Assembly: GCF_000961095.1 (NCBI RefSeq)
Contig: NZ_CP011058.1
Location: 5,162,001-5,226,000 of the forward strand
Direction: 5' to 3'
Source: Paenibacillus beijingensis
GTDB taxonomy: Bacteria > Bacillota > Bacilli > Paenibacillales > Paenibacillaceae
DNA: 64,000 bases
Shown here in pieces: positions 8,695 to 15,668 of this stretch. How positions within the stretch are numbered: the first letter of the stretch is position 1; every line of letters starts with the position of its first letter. Position numbers and translations under genes: made by a program. The notes under the pieces are model-generated. The model saw nothing but the letters and a program-made list of their open reading frames with translations, did not search any database and was not told the origin of the DNA.

Positions 8695-9567
8695 TTACCT
8701 CATTAACAGTGAAAATGTTACCTCCAACAACTCGATAAACTTCTTCATAGCGCTTGTCATAAACATGTCCCTGCGATAAATGAAACAAACTTTTACTTTC
8801 CGGTATTTTTCCGGAATTGGGTAACAATGAAGAGCGCCTTCCTCCACCAGTTTTTTGACCGACGATTTTGGCTGCACAGAGACTCCCAAACCACACGATA
8901 CGCCTTTAATGATGGCATCCAGACTTCCAAATTCCATGATATTGGTCGAAGTCACATTTTCCTCTTTTAGCCACTGCACCATTCTTTCCCGGTGAATGCA
9001 ACGAGGCCCGAAAAACAGAAACGGCTTGTTCAACAGTTGACGAGGTTCGGCCTCAACAGGCTCGGAAATCAAGACCAACTCCTCTTCGAGAACTAGTATT
9101 TGCTGCAAATCGGGATGATTCACCGGATCGTTTATAAAAGCCGCGTCTAAATGGTAATTCAATACCTTGTTCATCAGATCGTTGGAATAACCCGAAATCA
9201 GCGAAAGCTTTACATCCGGATAACTTTTGAGATAAGGCTTAAGCAGATCGGGCAGATGGGCCGCTGCCGTCGAATCTGTCGCACCAAGCGTGAGCGGTCC
9301 ATTGGGATGCTCTGAATATCGGGTTGATATGAAGGCCTCATCCAACTGGCTGAGAATCCGGTCGGCATAGACTGCCAGATTTTTTCCCGCAGAAGTTAAA
9401 CTTATTCCCCGATTCAAGCGGTAAAAGAGCGGTATCTGCAGTTTTTCTTCAAGCTGCCTGATACGGGCTGTCACATTGGATTGCACATATCCTAGTTGAG
9501 CAGCCGCCTTCGTAATGCTCCCTTCCCGGACGACCGCCTGAAAAATTTTCAAATCTCCGCTTTCCAA
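8695..9567 (-). CDS. LysR-family transcriptional regulator
   Basis: A 290-residue LysR regulator. Residues 1-60 hold the winged helix-turn-helix (SGDLKIFQAVVREGSITKAAAQLGY), followed by the substrate-binding-like effector domain. I prefer the TTG at 9567 (AAGGAG nine bases upstream), which gives the usual MESGDLKIFQ start; a GTG at 9573 sits only three bases from the same site. It is transcribed away from the EamA transporter gene with a 125-base shared promoter region, so it likely controls that exporter and itself. The effector is unknown. Confidence 0.9.
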   Translation of the reverse strand: MESGDLKIFQAVVREGSITKAAAQLGYVQSNVTARIRQLEEKLQIPLFYRLNRGISLTSAGKNLAVYADRILSQLDEAFISTRYSEHPNGPLTLGATDSTAAAHLPDLLKPYLKSYPDVKLSLISGYSNDLMNKVLNYHLDAAFINDPVNHPDLQQILVLEEELVLISEPVEAEPRQLLNKPFLFFGPRCIHRERMVQWLKEENVTSTNIMEFGSLDAIIKGVSCGLGVSVQPKSSVKKLVEEGALHCYPIPEKYRKVKVCFIYRRDMFMTSAMKKFIELLEVTFSLLMR

Positions 9568-9692
9568 TCTCACCTGCTCCTTTCAAATTGATATCATTTT
9601 TTCTAATGCGAAGCATCTTTTTTGTTCATTTTACATGATGCCTCTCGTTCTGTAAAATTCAGGTTAAAGTCAATCGATGCGAGGGAAAATCA

Positions 9693-10607
9693 ATGAAAAA
9701 TTCAATGTTTGCCGTACTGATCCTGTTTAATACACTGGTTGCCGGTTTGAACTTTCCCATTGGAAAAATGGGCCTTGAATTTGCGTCTCCGTTGCTGTTA
9801 TTGGGTCTTAGATTCATCGCCGCCGGACTGCTGATGCTGCCTTTTGTCGTAAAGAGACCCCATCCGCACGAACCGGTTCGCTGGCTGCAAATCGGCATGA
9901 TCGGGCTATTTCAGTCGGCGCTTGTTTTGGGTTTCATTTACTTGAGCATGAAAACGATCCCGTCAAGCACCTCTTCCATTCTTAGCTCAACAAATCCGAT
10001 TTGGTTTATCATCTTCAGTACCCTGTTTCTCGGGATTCATTACAGGACGGTTCAATGGACGGGTGCGGTCCTCGGGTTCATTGGGGTTGTGGTGACGACG
10101 CAAGGATTTTCTTTTCAGTTTCACATTGGTGCCTTGTTGGCGCTGTTTGCAGGTATGACATGGGCAATGGCCACTCTCCTGACCAGCCGCTGGGGAAAGC
10201 ATTTCGATACTTTGGTGATGACGACCTACCAAATGCTCATCGGAGGTGCGATCCTTCTGATCGCAAGCGTCTTTTTTGAACAACCATGGTTCGCACTTGA
10301 CAAAACTCAATTGGCGAAAGAATTATTCGTTCTTGCATGGCTTGTGCTGATGAGCTCGATCGGCCAATTTGTCTCCTGGTTTTATATACTGAAAATAAGC
10401 GACCCCGGAAAAGCCAGCGCCTTCTTGTTCTTAGTTCCATTGTTTGGAGTGCTGTCAGGATGGTTGATATTGGGGGAAGAACTCCATTGGTATGTGTGGG
10501 CGGGTGCAGCGAGCATCGGGTTCGGCATTTATTTGATCAATAAGCCCCGGCAGACTCCCGTCTCTTCTATTTCTGCCGATTTAACTGTCCTTCCGCACCA
10601 ACAGTGA
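9693..10607 (+). CDS. EamA/DMT superfamily transporter
   Basis: A 304-residue membrane protein made of two EamA repeats with about ten hydrophobic segments. MKTIPSSTSSILSSTNPIWFII in repeat one and DPGKASAFLFLVPLFGVLSGWLILGE in repeat two are the family signature regions. Members export amino acids, nucleosides or metabolites; the substrate here is not evident. The divergent LysR gene suggests induction by its substrate. The ATG has GAGGG upstream. Confidence 0.9.
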   Translation: MKNSMFAVLILFNTLVAGLNFPIGKMGLEFASPLLLLGLRFIAAGLLMLPFVVKRPHPHEPVRWLQIGMIGLFQSALVLGFIYLSMKTIPSSTSSILSSTNPIWFIIFSTLFLGIHYRTVQWTGAVLGFIGVVVTTQGFSFQFHIGALLALFAGMTWAMATLLTSRWGKHFDTLVMTTYQMLIGGAILLIASVFFEQPWFALDKTQLAKELFVLAWLVLMSSIGQFVSWFYILKISDPGKASAFLFLVPLFGVLSGWLILGEELHWYVWAGAASIGFGIYLINKPRQTPVSSISADLTVLPHQQ

Positions 10608-10687
10608 GCAGCACTCCACATGAGTAGACGGAGTATGCATTATGAAGGGAAATACGATAACTCCCCACAAAGCCTACGCCGCAAATC

Positions 10688-10724
10688 AAAACGGCTGCCC
10701 TCTTCATGGCAGCCGTTTCTCTTT
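10688..10724 (+). terminator. Intrinsic terminator between EamA and Cfr-like genes
   Basis: Stem AAACGGCTGCC/GGCAGCCGTTT with an eight-base loop, then TCTCTTTCC. It lies between the convergent EamA and Cfr-like genes and could act in both directions. Confidence 0.65.
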
Positions 10725-10776
10725 CCAGTCGGAGACCCGCTGCGTCCGGCGTAATCAAGTTAGTTTCCGAAATCGA

Positions 10777-11808
10777 CTATTCGGTTCGGTATAACTGACC
10801 GCATGCCGCATTAATGTCCGATCCGAATTGAGTTCGGACCGTAACGTTCACACCATTTATCTTCAACGTCCGAACGAACGTTTTGACCCTATCGGGGTCA
10901 GACGGCAAGTAGCTTTGAGGCGTCACTTCTGTCGAATTGTAGGGAATTAGGTTCACGTGGTAGAGATGTTCCCAAGATCCCCTTCCCCTCAACAGAGCGG
11001 CAACCGCTTTCGCATGCTCCGTCGAGTCGTTGAACCCTCGAAGAAGAATATACGCGATATACACCTTTCTCCCCGTATGCCGGATATGGCAATCCAATGC
11101 ATTCAGCACGTCGCGGAGCGGAAACTTCTTATTGATCGGCATCAGTTCGCTCCGTTGATCATCGAATGGCGAATGCAGCGAGAAGGTTAGATTAATCTGC
11201 GGAAACTCCCGCGTCAACCTATCGATTCCCGGCAACAGGCCGATGGTGGAAATCGTAATTCTTCGATGTCCTAAACCGAAGAGATGAGGGTTGGTCAAAA
11301 TCGCCAGCGCATCGAAAAGGTGCGGGTTGGCGAGCGCCTCCCCCATGCCCATGAAGGACACGCTGTCCAAGGCGTGGCCGTTCATGTGAAAGTGAAGCAA
11401 TTGGTCGGTAATTTCGTCGGCGGTCAGATTTCGTTTCAAGCCGATGGTACCAGTGGCGCAAAAGCGGCACCCGAACCCGCAGCCGCACTGAGTGGAAATA
11501 CAATACGATTTCCACCCCCGTTCATAGGTAAGTCGTACGGCCTCTACGCGTTCGCCACCCCCGATGGCAAACAGCACCTTGCTGACCTGCTGCGATGTGA
11601 GTTCCTTTACTGGAATAACACTGGAGACGTGCGGACCCAGCGTCCGGGCCAACTCTTCCCGCAAAAATTTAGGCAGTATGGTGATCCGTTCGTATTCAGC
11701 AATTTTTTGTTTAAAAATAGCGTCCATAATTTGCTCATACCGGTACGCAGGCTGCTTGAAGTCGGACAAGATCTGCCCAATCGTTTCATATTTCGAGGTT
11801 GGTTTCAT
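10777..11808 (-). CDS. Cfr-like 23S rRNA (adenine-2503) methyltransferase
   Basis: A 343-residue radical SAM rRNA methyltransferase that looks closer to Cfr than to housekeeping RlmN. Cluster cysteines are C110-x3-C114-x2-C117. The two methylation cysteines are C108 or C103 in SYCISTQCGC and C336 in DINAACGQLY. The diagnostic stretch SFMGMGEALAN has Ala, as in Cfr, where RlmN usually has Pro. Also Cfr-like are DEITDQLLHFHMNGH, LTFSLHSPFDDQRSELMPINKKF, and YHVNLIPYN. Cfr adds a C8 methyl to A2503 and confers resistance to phenicols, lincosamides, oxazolidinones, pleuromutilins and streptogramin A (known of the family). The neighbouring Lsa-type ABC-F acts on an overlapping drug set, which supports the reading. 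Activity here is inferred. Confidence 0.85.
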   Translation of the reverse strand: MKPTSKYETIGQILSDFKQPAYRYEQIMDAIFKQKIAEYERITILPKFLREELARTLGPHVSSVIPVKELTSQQVSKVLFAIGGGERVEAVRLTYERGWKSYCISTQCGCGFGCRFCATGTIGLKRNLTADEITDQLLHFHMNGHALDSVSFMGMGEALANPHLFDALAILTNPHLFGLGHRRITISTIGLLPGIDRLTREFPQINLTFSLHSPFDDQRSELMPINKKFPLRDVLNALDCHIRHTGRKVYIAYILLRGFNDSTEHAKAVAALLRGRGSWEHLYHVNLIPYNSTEVTPQSYLPSDPDRVKTFVRTLKINGVNVTVRTQFGSDINAACGQLYRTE

Positions 11809-11836
11809 GTGTTCTCCTTACCGCCGGAGAAAATGC

Positions 11837-11863
11837 AAAAAAGCAACCGTCATCCGGCGCTTT
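11837..11863 (-). terminator. Terminator or attenuator in the Cfr-like gene leader
   Basis: On the minus strand AAAGCG...CGGTTGCTTT forms an imperfect stem (one bulge) followed by six T, about 30 bases before the Cfr-like start. A second pairing, CGCCGGA (11853-11859) with TCCGGCG (11822-11828), would break it and end beside the ribosome binding site. It could be the end of the ABC-F transcript or a regulated attenuator. Confidence 0.45.
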
Positions 11864-11920
11864 AATGCGTCATTAACCAACTACGCAGGAAAAAACACGA
11901 TGCGCTTGCGGACGTAATCG

Positions 11921-12034
11921 CTACGTGCATCTGTCGATAGATTGGTAAACCTCCGGCAACAGATTCGTTTTTTTGTGAACCGCTTCACCTAACAGGAACC
12001 GGTTCACATAATCATCTACAACCTCAATGTCCAT
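11921..12034 (-). CDS. Small ORF (37 residues) between the ABC-F and Cfr-like genes
   Basis: MDIEVVDDYVNRFLLGEAVH... ending in Cys-Thr. The ATG at 12034 has a perfect AGGAGG nine bases upstream, and lies 24 bases after the ABC-F stop, so it would be translated from the same message. I do not recognise the sequence. An inverted repeat GTGAACCG/CGGTTCAC lies inside the frame. It may be a genuine small protein, a leader peptide for the Cfr-like gene, or a remnant of a longer gene. Confidence 0.5.
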   Translation of the reverse strand: MDIEVVDDYVNRFLLGEAVHKKTNLLPEVYQSIDRCT

Positions 12035-12057
12035 CGCTTTCATCCTCCTAGAGTGGG

Positions 12058-13542
12058 TTAAACTTTCAGTTCCACAATTTTTGTTGCGATATGTTTGCAA
12101 AACTCGCTGTCGTGCTCTACAAAAAGGATAGTCGGCGAATGCTCCAGCAGCAGCTCTTCGATTTGCATCCTGGAAATGACGTCGACAAAATTGAGCGGTT
12201 CGTCCCAAACATGCAAATGAGCGCGTTCGCAGAGGCTTTTCGCGATCAGAACCTTCTTCTTCTGACCGCCGCTAAAAGAAGCGATGTCCTTTTCGAATTG
12301 CAAGCGCGAAAAATCGAGTTTTCTCAAAATCGCTTTGAACAAGCTTTCGTCAATCCCGCTGGATCTGGCGAATTCCGTCAAATTGCCCCGCAACTGCGAG
12401 GTGTCTTGTGAAACGTAGGAAATTTTCATCTGGCTCCCTCTTCGAAACGTGCCGGAATAAGGAATTTCCTCGCCGCAAATCAATTTGAGCAAGCTGGATT
12501 TGCCTGAGCCGTTCGGACCGGAGAGTACGATGCGGTCCCCTTGCTCGACAGTAAAGCTGATGTCGCGGCAAACGTTTTTCTCGCCATAATGAATCGAAAC
12601 GCGGTCAAGCTCGAGCAATTGGTGTTTATGATAAGTCATCTGCGATATTTTCAGGCTTTCCGAGCTGTCGACGTTTTTTAGAAGCTGGGATCTTTCCTCG
12701 ATCGCGGATTGCTGTCTTTGCTCGATCGACTTGGACCGCTTCATCATTTTGGCGGCCTTGTGACCGATGTACCCTTTGTCGACCTTTGAGCCGGAGTTAC
12801 GGGTGCCGTTTTTCGTTTTTTCCACTTCGTTCGACCAGTTGCTCGTTCGCTTGGCCGCTTCGGACAGCCGCTTAATGTCCTTCCTCAGCTTATCGTTCTC
12901 GGCCAGTTCGAAATTGTCCTGTCGCTGTTTATTCTCCCACCAGTCTGAAAAATTTCCTTTCTGGATTTCGATATTGGTCTTGTTGATCGAAAGAACGTGG
13001 TCCACGCAGTTGTCGAGAAACGCCCGGTCGTGCGACACCAAGATAAACCCGCTCTTGTCGTTCAAATAATCGCTGACCAGCTTCCGGGCATGCAGGTCCA
13101 GATGGTTGGTCGGCTCGTCAATGAGCAAAAATCGGTCTTCCTTCAAAAACAGGGCCGCCAGCAGCACCTTCGTTTGTTCTCCGCTCGACAATGATTCGAA
13201 CGGTCGGTACAACACATCTTCTGACAACTTCAGCAGCGAAAACTCGCGCATGAGTTGCCAGTGCTCATAGTCCGGATAGATGTCGGCGACCACATCGAAT
13301 GTATGGTTCTCCTTGTGCTTGACGTGGAACGGGAAATACTCGAAACTGACGTTAGAGGAAATCGTTCCGCTGTATTCATACCTGCCGAGCAGCAGATTGA
13401 GAAACGTAGTCTTGCCCCGGCCGTTCCTCCCCGTAAAGCCCAATTTCCAGTTGGTATCGATTTGTAAACTTACATGTTCAAAAATGTTGTCGTAACTGCC
13501 GTCATAGGCAAACGTCAGGTTCGTTACCTTGATCAATGACAT
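12058..13542 (-). CDS. Lsa-type ABC-F ribosomal protection protein
   Basis: A 494-residue soluble twin-ATPase with no membrane domain. The first cassette has GRNGRGKTT (Walker A), LSSGEQTKV (signature) and LLIDEPTNHLD (Walker B). The second has GPNGSGKSS, FSGGQKKKV and the altered WDEPLNFVD. Opening residues (LTFAYDG, DTNWKLGFTGRNGRGKTTFLNLL) and WDEPLN match the Lsa family, which displaces lincosamides, pleuromutilins and streptogramin A from the ribosome. The linker of about residues 220-290 is charged, as in antibiotic-resistance ABC-F proteins. The ATG at 13542 follows AAAGGAGG. Its leader contains a transcription attenuator. It belongs with the Cfr-like gene in a resistance module. The drug range is inferred. 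Confidence 0.9.
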   Translation of the reverse strand: MSLIKVTNLTFAYDGSYDNIFEHVSLQIDTNWKLGFTGRNGRGKTTFLNLLLGRYEYSGTISSNVSFEYFPFHVKHKENHTFDVVADIYPDYEHWQLMREFSLLKLSEDVLYRPFESLSSGEQTKVLLAALFLKEDRFLLIDEPTNHLDLHARKLVSDYLNDKSGFILVSHDRAFLDNCVDHVLSINKTNIEIQKGNFSDWWENKQRQDNFELAENDKLRKDIKRLSEAAKRTSNWSNEVEKTKNGTRNSGSKVDKGYIGHKAAKMMKRSKSIEQRQQSAIEERSQLLKNVDSSESLKISQMTYHKHQLLELDRVSIHYGEKNVCRDISFTVEQGDRIVLSGPNGSGKSSLLKLICGEEIPYSGTFRRGSQMKISYVSQDTSQLRGNLTEFARSSGIDESLFKAILRKLDFSRLQFEKDIASFSGGQKKKVLIAKSLCERAHLHVWDEPLNFVDVISRMQIEELLLEHSPTILFVEHDSEFCKHIATKIVELKV

Positions 13543-13563
13543 GTGTCGGCAACCTCCTTTGTC

Positions 13564-13606
13564 AAAATAAAAAAGAGCTACAAGAAAGTTACCTTTCTTG
13601 TAGCTC
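13564..13606 (-). terminator. Leader terminator (attenuator) of the ABC-F gene
   Basis: On the minus strand GAGCTACAAGAAAG/CTTTCTTGTAGCTC forms a perfect 14-pair stem with a four-base loop, followed by TTTTTTATTTT. It lies 22 bases upstream of the ABC-F ATG, so it must be bypassed for expression. Its loop and 3' arm can instead pair with 13673-13687. Confidence 0.85.
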
Positions 13607-13672
13607 AAAAAATACGGCACATCCAACCCGGTGCAGGGTATGAAAAGGATATATTTTTTGAGTGAAAAGAAT

Positions 13673-13740
13673 AAGGTAACTTTCTTGCCAATAAAGAATA
13701 AAACAAATGCTGCTTTATTCTTTAAAAAAGTGGCAAGAAA
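13673..13740 (-). promoter_or_regulatory. Antiterminator segment and anti-antiterminator hairpin of the ABC-F leader
   Basis: Minus-strand CAAGAAAGTTACCTT (13687-13673) is perfectly complementary to AAGGTAACTTTCTTG in the terminator (13595-13581), 15 pairs. The same segment can instead fold back with the upstream arm 13731-13740 (TTTCTTGCCA/TGGCAAGAAA), with an inner 11-pair stem 13692-13702/13714-13724. These exclusive folds are the hallmark of transcription attenuation, which is known for several ABC-F resistance genes. Confidence 0.8.
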
Positions 13741-13742
13741 TA

Positions 13743-13748
13743 TTACAT
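13743..13748 (-). other. Start-stop element (ATG TAA) in the ABC-F leader
   Basis: ATG followed at once by TAA, preceded by AAGAGG three bases away. A ribosome held here would cover about the arm 13731-13740 and free the antiterminator. Spacing to the ribosome site is short and no longer leader peptide is convincing, so this is tentative. Confidence 0.35.
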
Positions 13749-13784
13749 TATCCTCTTCAACTCCAATCGTTAAGTGTCAGCACG

Positions 13785-13813
13785 ATCTTAACATACCCGC
13801 TTCTACATTGCAA
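13785..13813 (-). promoter_or_regulatory. SigA-type promoter of the ABC-F leader
   Basis: Minus-strand -35 TTGCAA (13813-13808), 17-base spacer, -10 TAAGAT (13790-13785). Initiation would fall near 13778, about 30 bases before the start-stop element, giving a leader of roughly 235 bases. Confidence 0.6.
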
Positions 13814-13950
13814 CCGGTAATGGTGGACTCCCACGACTACATAAACGGAGAAGCGGGAACATCGTTTGGCGCATGATTATCTATCCGCATGCAGCGACTT
13901 TGCGAGTTACTTCACCCGTCGCCTGAACACGTACGGATCTAATACCTCCT

Positions 13951-14532
13951 CTAGCGAACACTGACGCTATTCCATGCGGCTTCGATAAGACGTTTGATTT
14001 CTTCGTCCGATAGCGTAAACTTGCCATGCAGATTTCCTTTTATTACGTATACGAAAGAGCCGTAATGCATTTGAGCCATGAGCGACGGATCCATTTCAAT
14101 GAACAACTTCTCCTGAATCGCCTGCGCATACAGCTTTTCCAAAGGGCCGCACCATCCGCCATCATACGCCTCTTTTTTAACGTCGTCGTGAATGTACGGC
14201 GAGAAAGAATATTGTTCAATAAACCGAAATCCTTGCGGATATTGAAGGGACAATCGAATCAAATTCTCCCAAGCGCGCTCTATGCGGACTCGTATAGGTT
14301 CGTCGGTGTAAAAGCCGTAAAGCACTTTTTCTCCATTAAACTCGACGATCGCTTTGTATAGTTCATTAATAATCGATTCTTTGCTATCGAAATAGTGATA
14401 GATGTTTCCTGTTGAAACACCTGCTTCTTTGGCAATCAATGACATGGAAGTCGCCTGAAGCTCCTTCTCGATAATGAGGGACAATGTAGTCTCCAGAACC
14501 GCCTTCTGGACTTTATGATATTTATCGAACAC
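13951..14532 (-). CDS. TetR-family transcriptional regulator
   Basis: A 193-residue TetR regulator. The N-terminal helix-turn-helix reads ATSMSLIAKEAGVSTGNIYHYFDSKESI. The GTG at 14532 has GGAGG nine bases upstream and gives MFDKYHKVQKAV, the usual family start; the longer frame has no ribosome site. It lies directly downstream of an SDR gene on the same strand (146-base gap) whose promoter carries GAACGTTC palindromes; a related GAATGTTCATTC lies just before this gene (about 14577-14588). It probably represses both. The ligand is unknown. Confidence 0.88.
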   Translation of the reverse strand: MFDKYHKVQKAVLETTLSLIIEKELQATSMSLIAKEAGVSTGNIYHYFDSKESIINELYKAIVEFNGEKVLYGFYTDEPIRVRIERAWENLIRLSLQYPQGFRFIEQYSFSPYIHDDVKKEAYDGGWCGPLEKLYAQAIQEKLFIEMDPSLMAQMHYGSFVYVIKGNLHGKFTLSDEEIKRLIEAAWNSVSVR

Positions 14533-14576
14533 CGTTGATTTCCTCCAATAAAAATGATACTTCGTCCCATAAAACG

Positions 14577-14588
14577 AATGTTCATTCA
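14577..14588. promoter_or_regulatory. Putative TetR operator before its own gene
   Basis: GAATGTTCATTC resembles the GAACGTTC palindromes at the SDR promoter. It lies about 45 bases upstream of the regulator start, a likely autoregulation site. Confidence 0.4.
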
Positions 14589-14678
14589 TGATTTTAGGCA
14601 TTGATTTTGGATTTGTCAACTAAAGAGGGCCCGATCGTTAGTGCGGTAATAAGATCCGTTCCAGACGCCCGAACTGCG

Positions 14679-15500
14679 TTACATATAATTCTTTGCGATT
14701 GTCTCCAAATATTCTTCGATCGGCACGGAGTTTCTAAGAGCCATTAGATCGTTGCCTGCTGCTCCGATGACGGTACGGAATTTCTTGCTTTCTCCCGTTG
14801 CCAAAGCGCTAATAGCATCAACGATTATCTGAGGATCATCCAAGAGTCCGCTGGTTTGAGAGGTATTCATTAAATTTTGCACTTTTGTCATCAGATCATC
14901 GTAATCTTTAATGTTTTCATCTCTGTTCCAAGTAATACTTTCCCTAAAATTATTTCCTGAAGAGCCGCCCTGCTCGATCAATCTAAGCTCGATATTCAAC
15001 GGTTTCAGTTCATAATAAAGTCCTTCCGTCAACCCTTCCAAAGCGAATTTAGACATGTTGTAAAGCGATCCGAGCGGCACCGCTGTCGTGATCCCCATGA
15101 AGGAGCTCACATTGATAAACATGCCTCCGCCATTGGCTCTATAATGCGGTAAAAATTTTCGAATGACATTGATCGGCCCCCGAGTATTAACGGCGAACTG
15201 CCAATCGATCGCTTCCTCCTTGGCTAATTCCAACGCACCGTAAGTGCCCATACCTGCATTATTGACGACGACGTCAATCTTCCCGAAAGCGGCTATGGCT
15301 TGATCCACGGCAGTTTGAACCTGCTCCACTTTTGTGACGTCCAGTTTGAAAATGTTAATATTGTCATAAGCCGTAAGTTCCGTTTCTTTCTCGGGCGTAC
15401 GCATGGTGGCCGCTACGTTCCAGCCCATTTGAGCAAAACGTATCGCCGTTAGTTTTCCCAATCCTGAACTTGTTCCCGTAATAAAGACTGATTTACTCAT
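14679..15500 (-). CDS. Short-chain dehydrogenase/reductase (SDR) family oxidoreductase
   Basis: A 273-residue NAD(P)-dependent classical SDR. The cofactor motif TGTSSGLGK is at residues 8-16; NNAG follows in VVVNNAGMG, and the catalytic set includes Ser in INVSSFMG and Tyr-x3-Lys in LYNMSKFALEG. The ATG at 15500 has GGAGG seven bases upstream. It is expressed from a strong promoter overlapped by two GAACGTTC palindromes, and the TetR gene follows. The substrate is unknown; the TetR link suggests a response to a reactive or toxic small molecule. Confidence 0.9.
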   Translation of the reverse strand: MSKSVFITGTSSGLGKLTAIRFAQMGWNVAATMRTPEKETELTAYDNINIFKLDVTKVEQVQTAVDQAIAAFGKIDVVVNNAGMGTYGALELAKEEAIDWQFAVNTRGPINVIRKFLPHYRANGGGMFINVSSFMGITTAVPLGSLYNMSKFALEGLTEGLYYELKPLNIELRLIEQGGSSGNNFRESITWNRDENIKDYDDLMTKVQNLMNTSQTSGLLDDPQIIVDAISALATGESKKFRTVIGAAGNDLMALRNSVPIEEYLETIAKNYM

Positions 15501-15520
15501 GCTAAAACCTCCAGTTTTAA

Positions 15521-15534
15521 ATTGAACGTTCAAT
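15521..15534. promoter_or_regulatory. TetR-type operator, proximal
   Basis: ATTGAACGTTCAAT is a perfect 14-base palindrome 20 bases before the SDR start, downstream of the promoter. Confidence 0.6.
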
Positions 15535-15560
15535 CTAATTTTTTAGAAAAAAATAAAGAT

Positions 15561-15605
15561 CGAACGTTCATTCTAATTATATTTGATGTGCAATTTATCT
15601 GTCAA
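15561..15605 (-). promoter_or_regulatory. SDR promoter with overlapping distal operator
   Basis: Minus-strand -35 TTGACA (15605-15600), 18-base spacer, -10 TATAAT (15581-15576), both consensus. The palindrome AATGAACGTTCG (15572-15561) lies right at the expected start of transcription, well placed for repression by the TetR protein. Confidence 0.75.
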
Positions 15606-15668
15606 ATGGAACTTCAAACCGGGCAAAAATGCGACATTTTCATGCATTTCTGCCCAAGAGCGTTGAAC

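Noticed and set aside
10777..11808. Housekeeping RlmN instead of a Cfr-like enzyme
   Set aside because: GEALAN in place of GEPLxN, closely Cfr-like flanking segments, Cys positions shifted by just two from Cfr, and the neighbouring Lsa-type gene all favour Cfr-like; not fully excluded without phylogeny.
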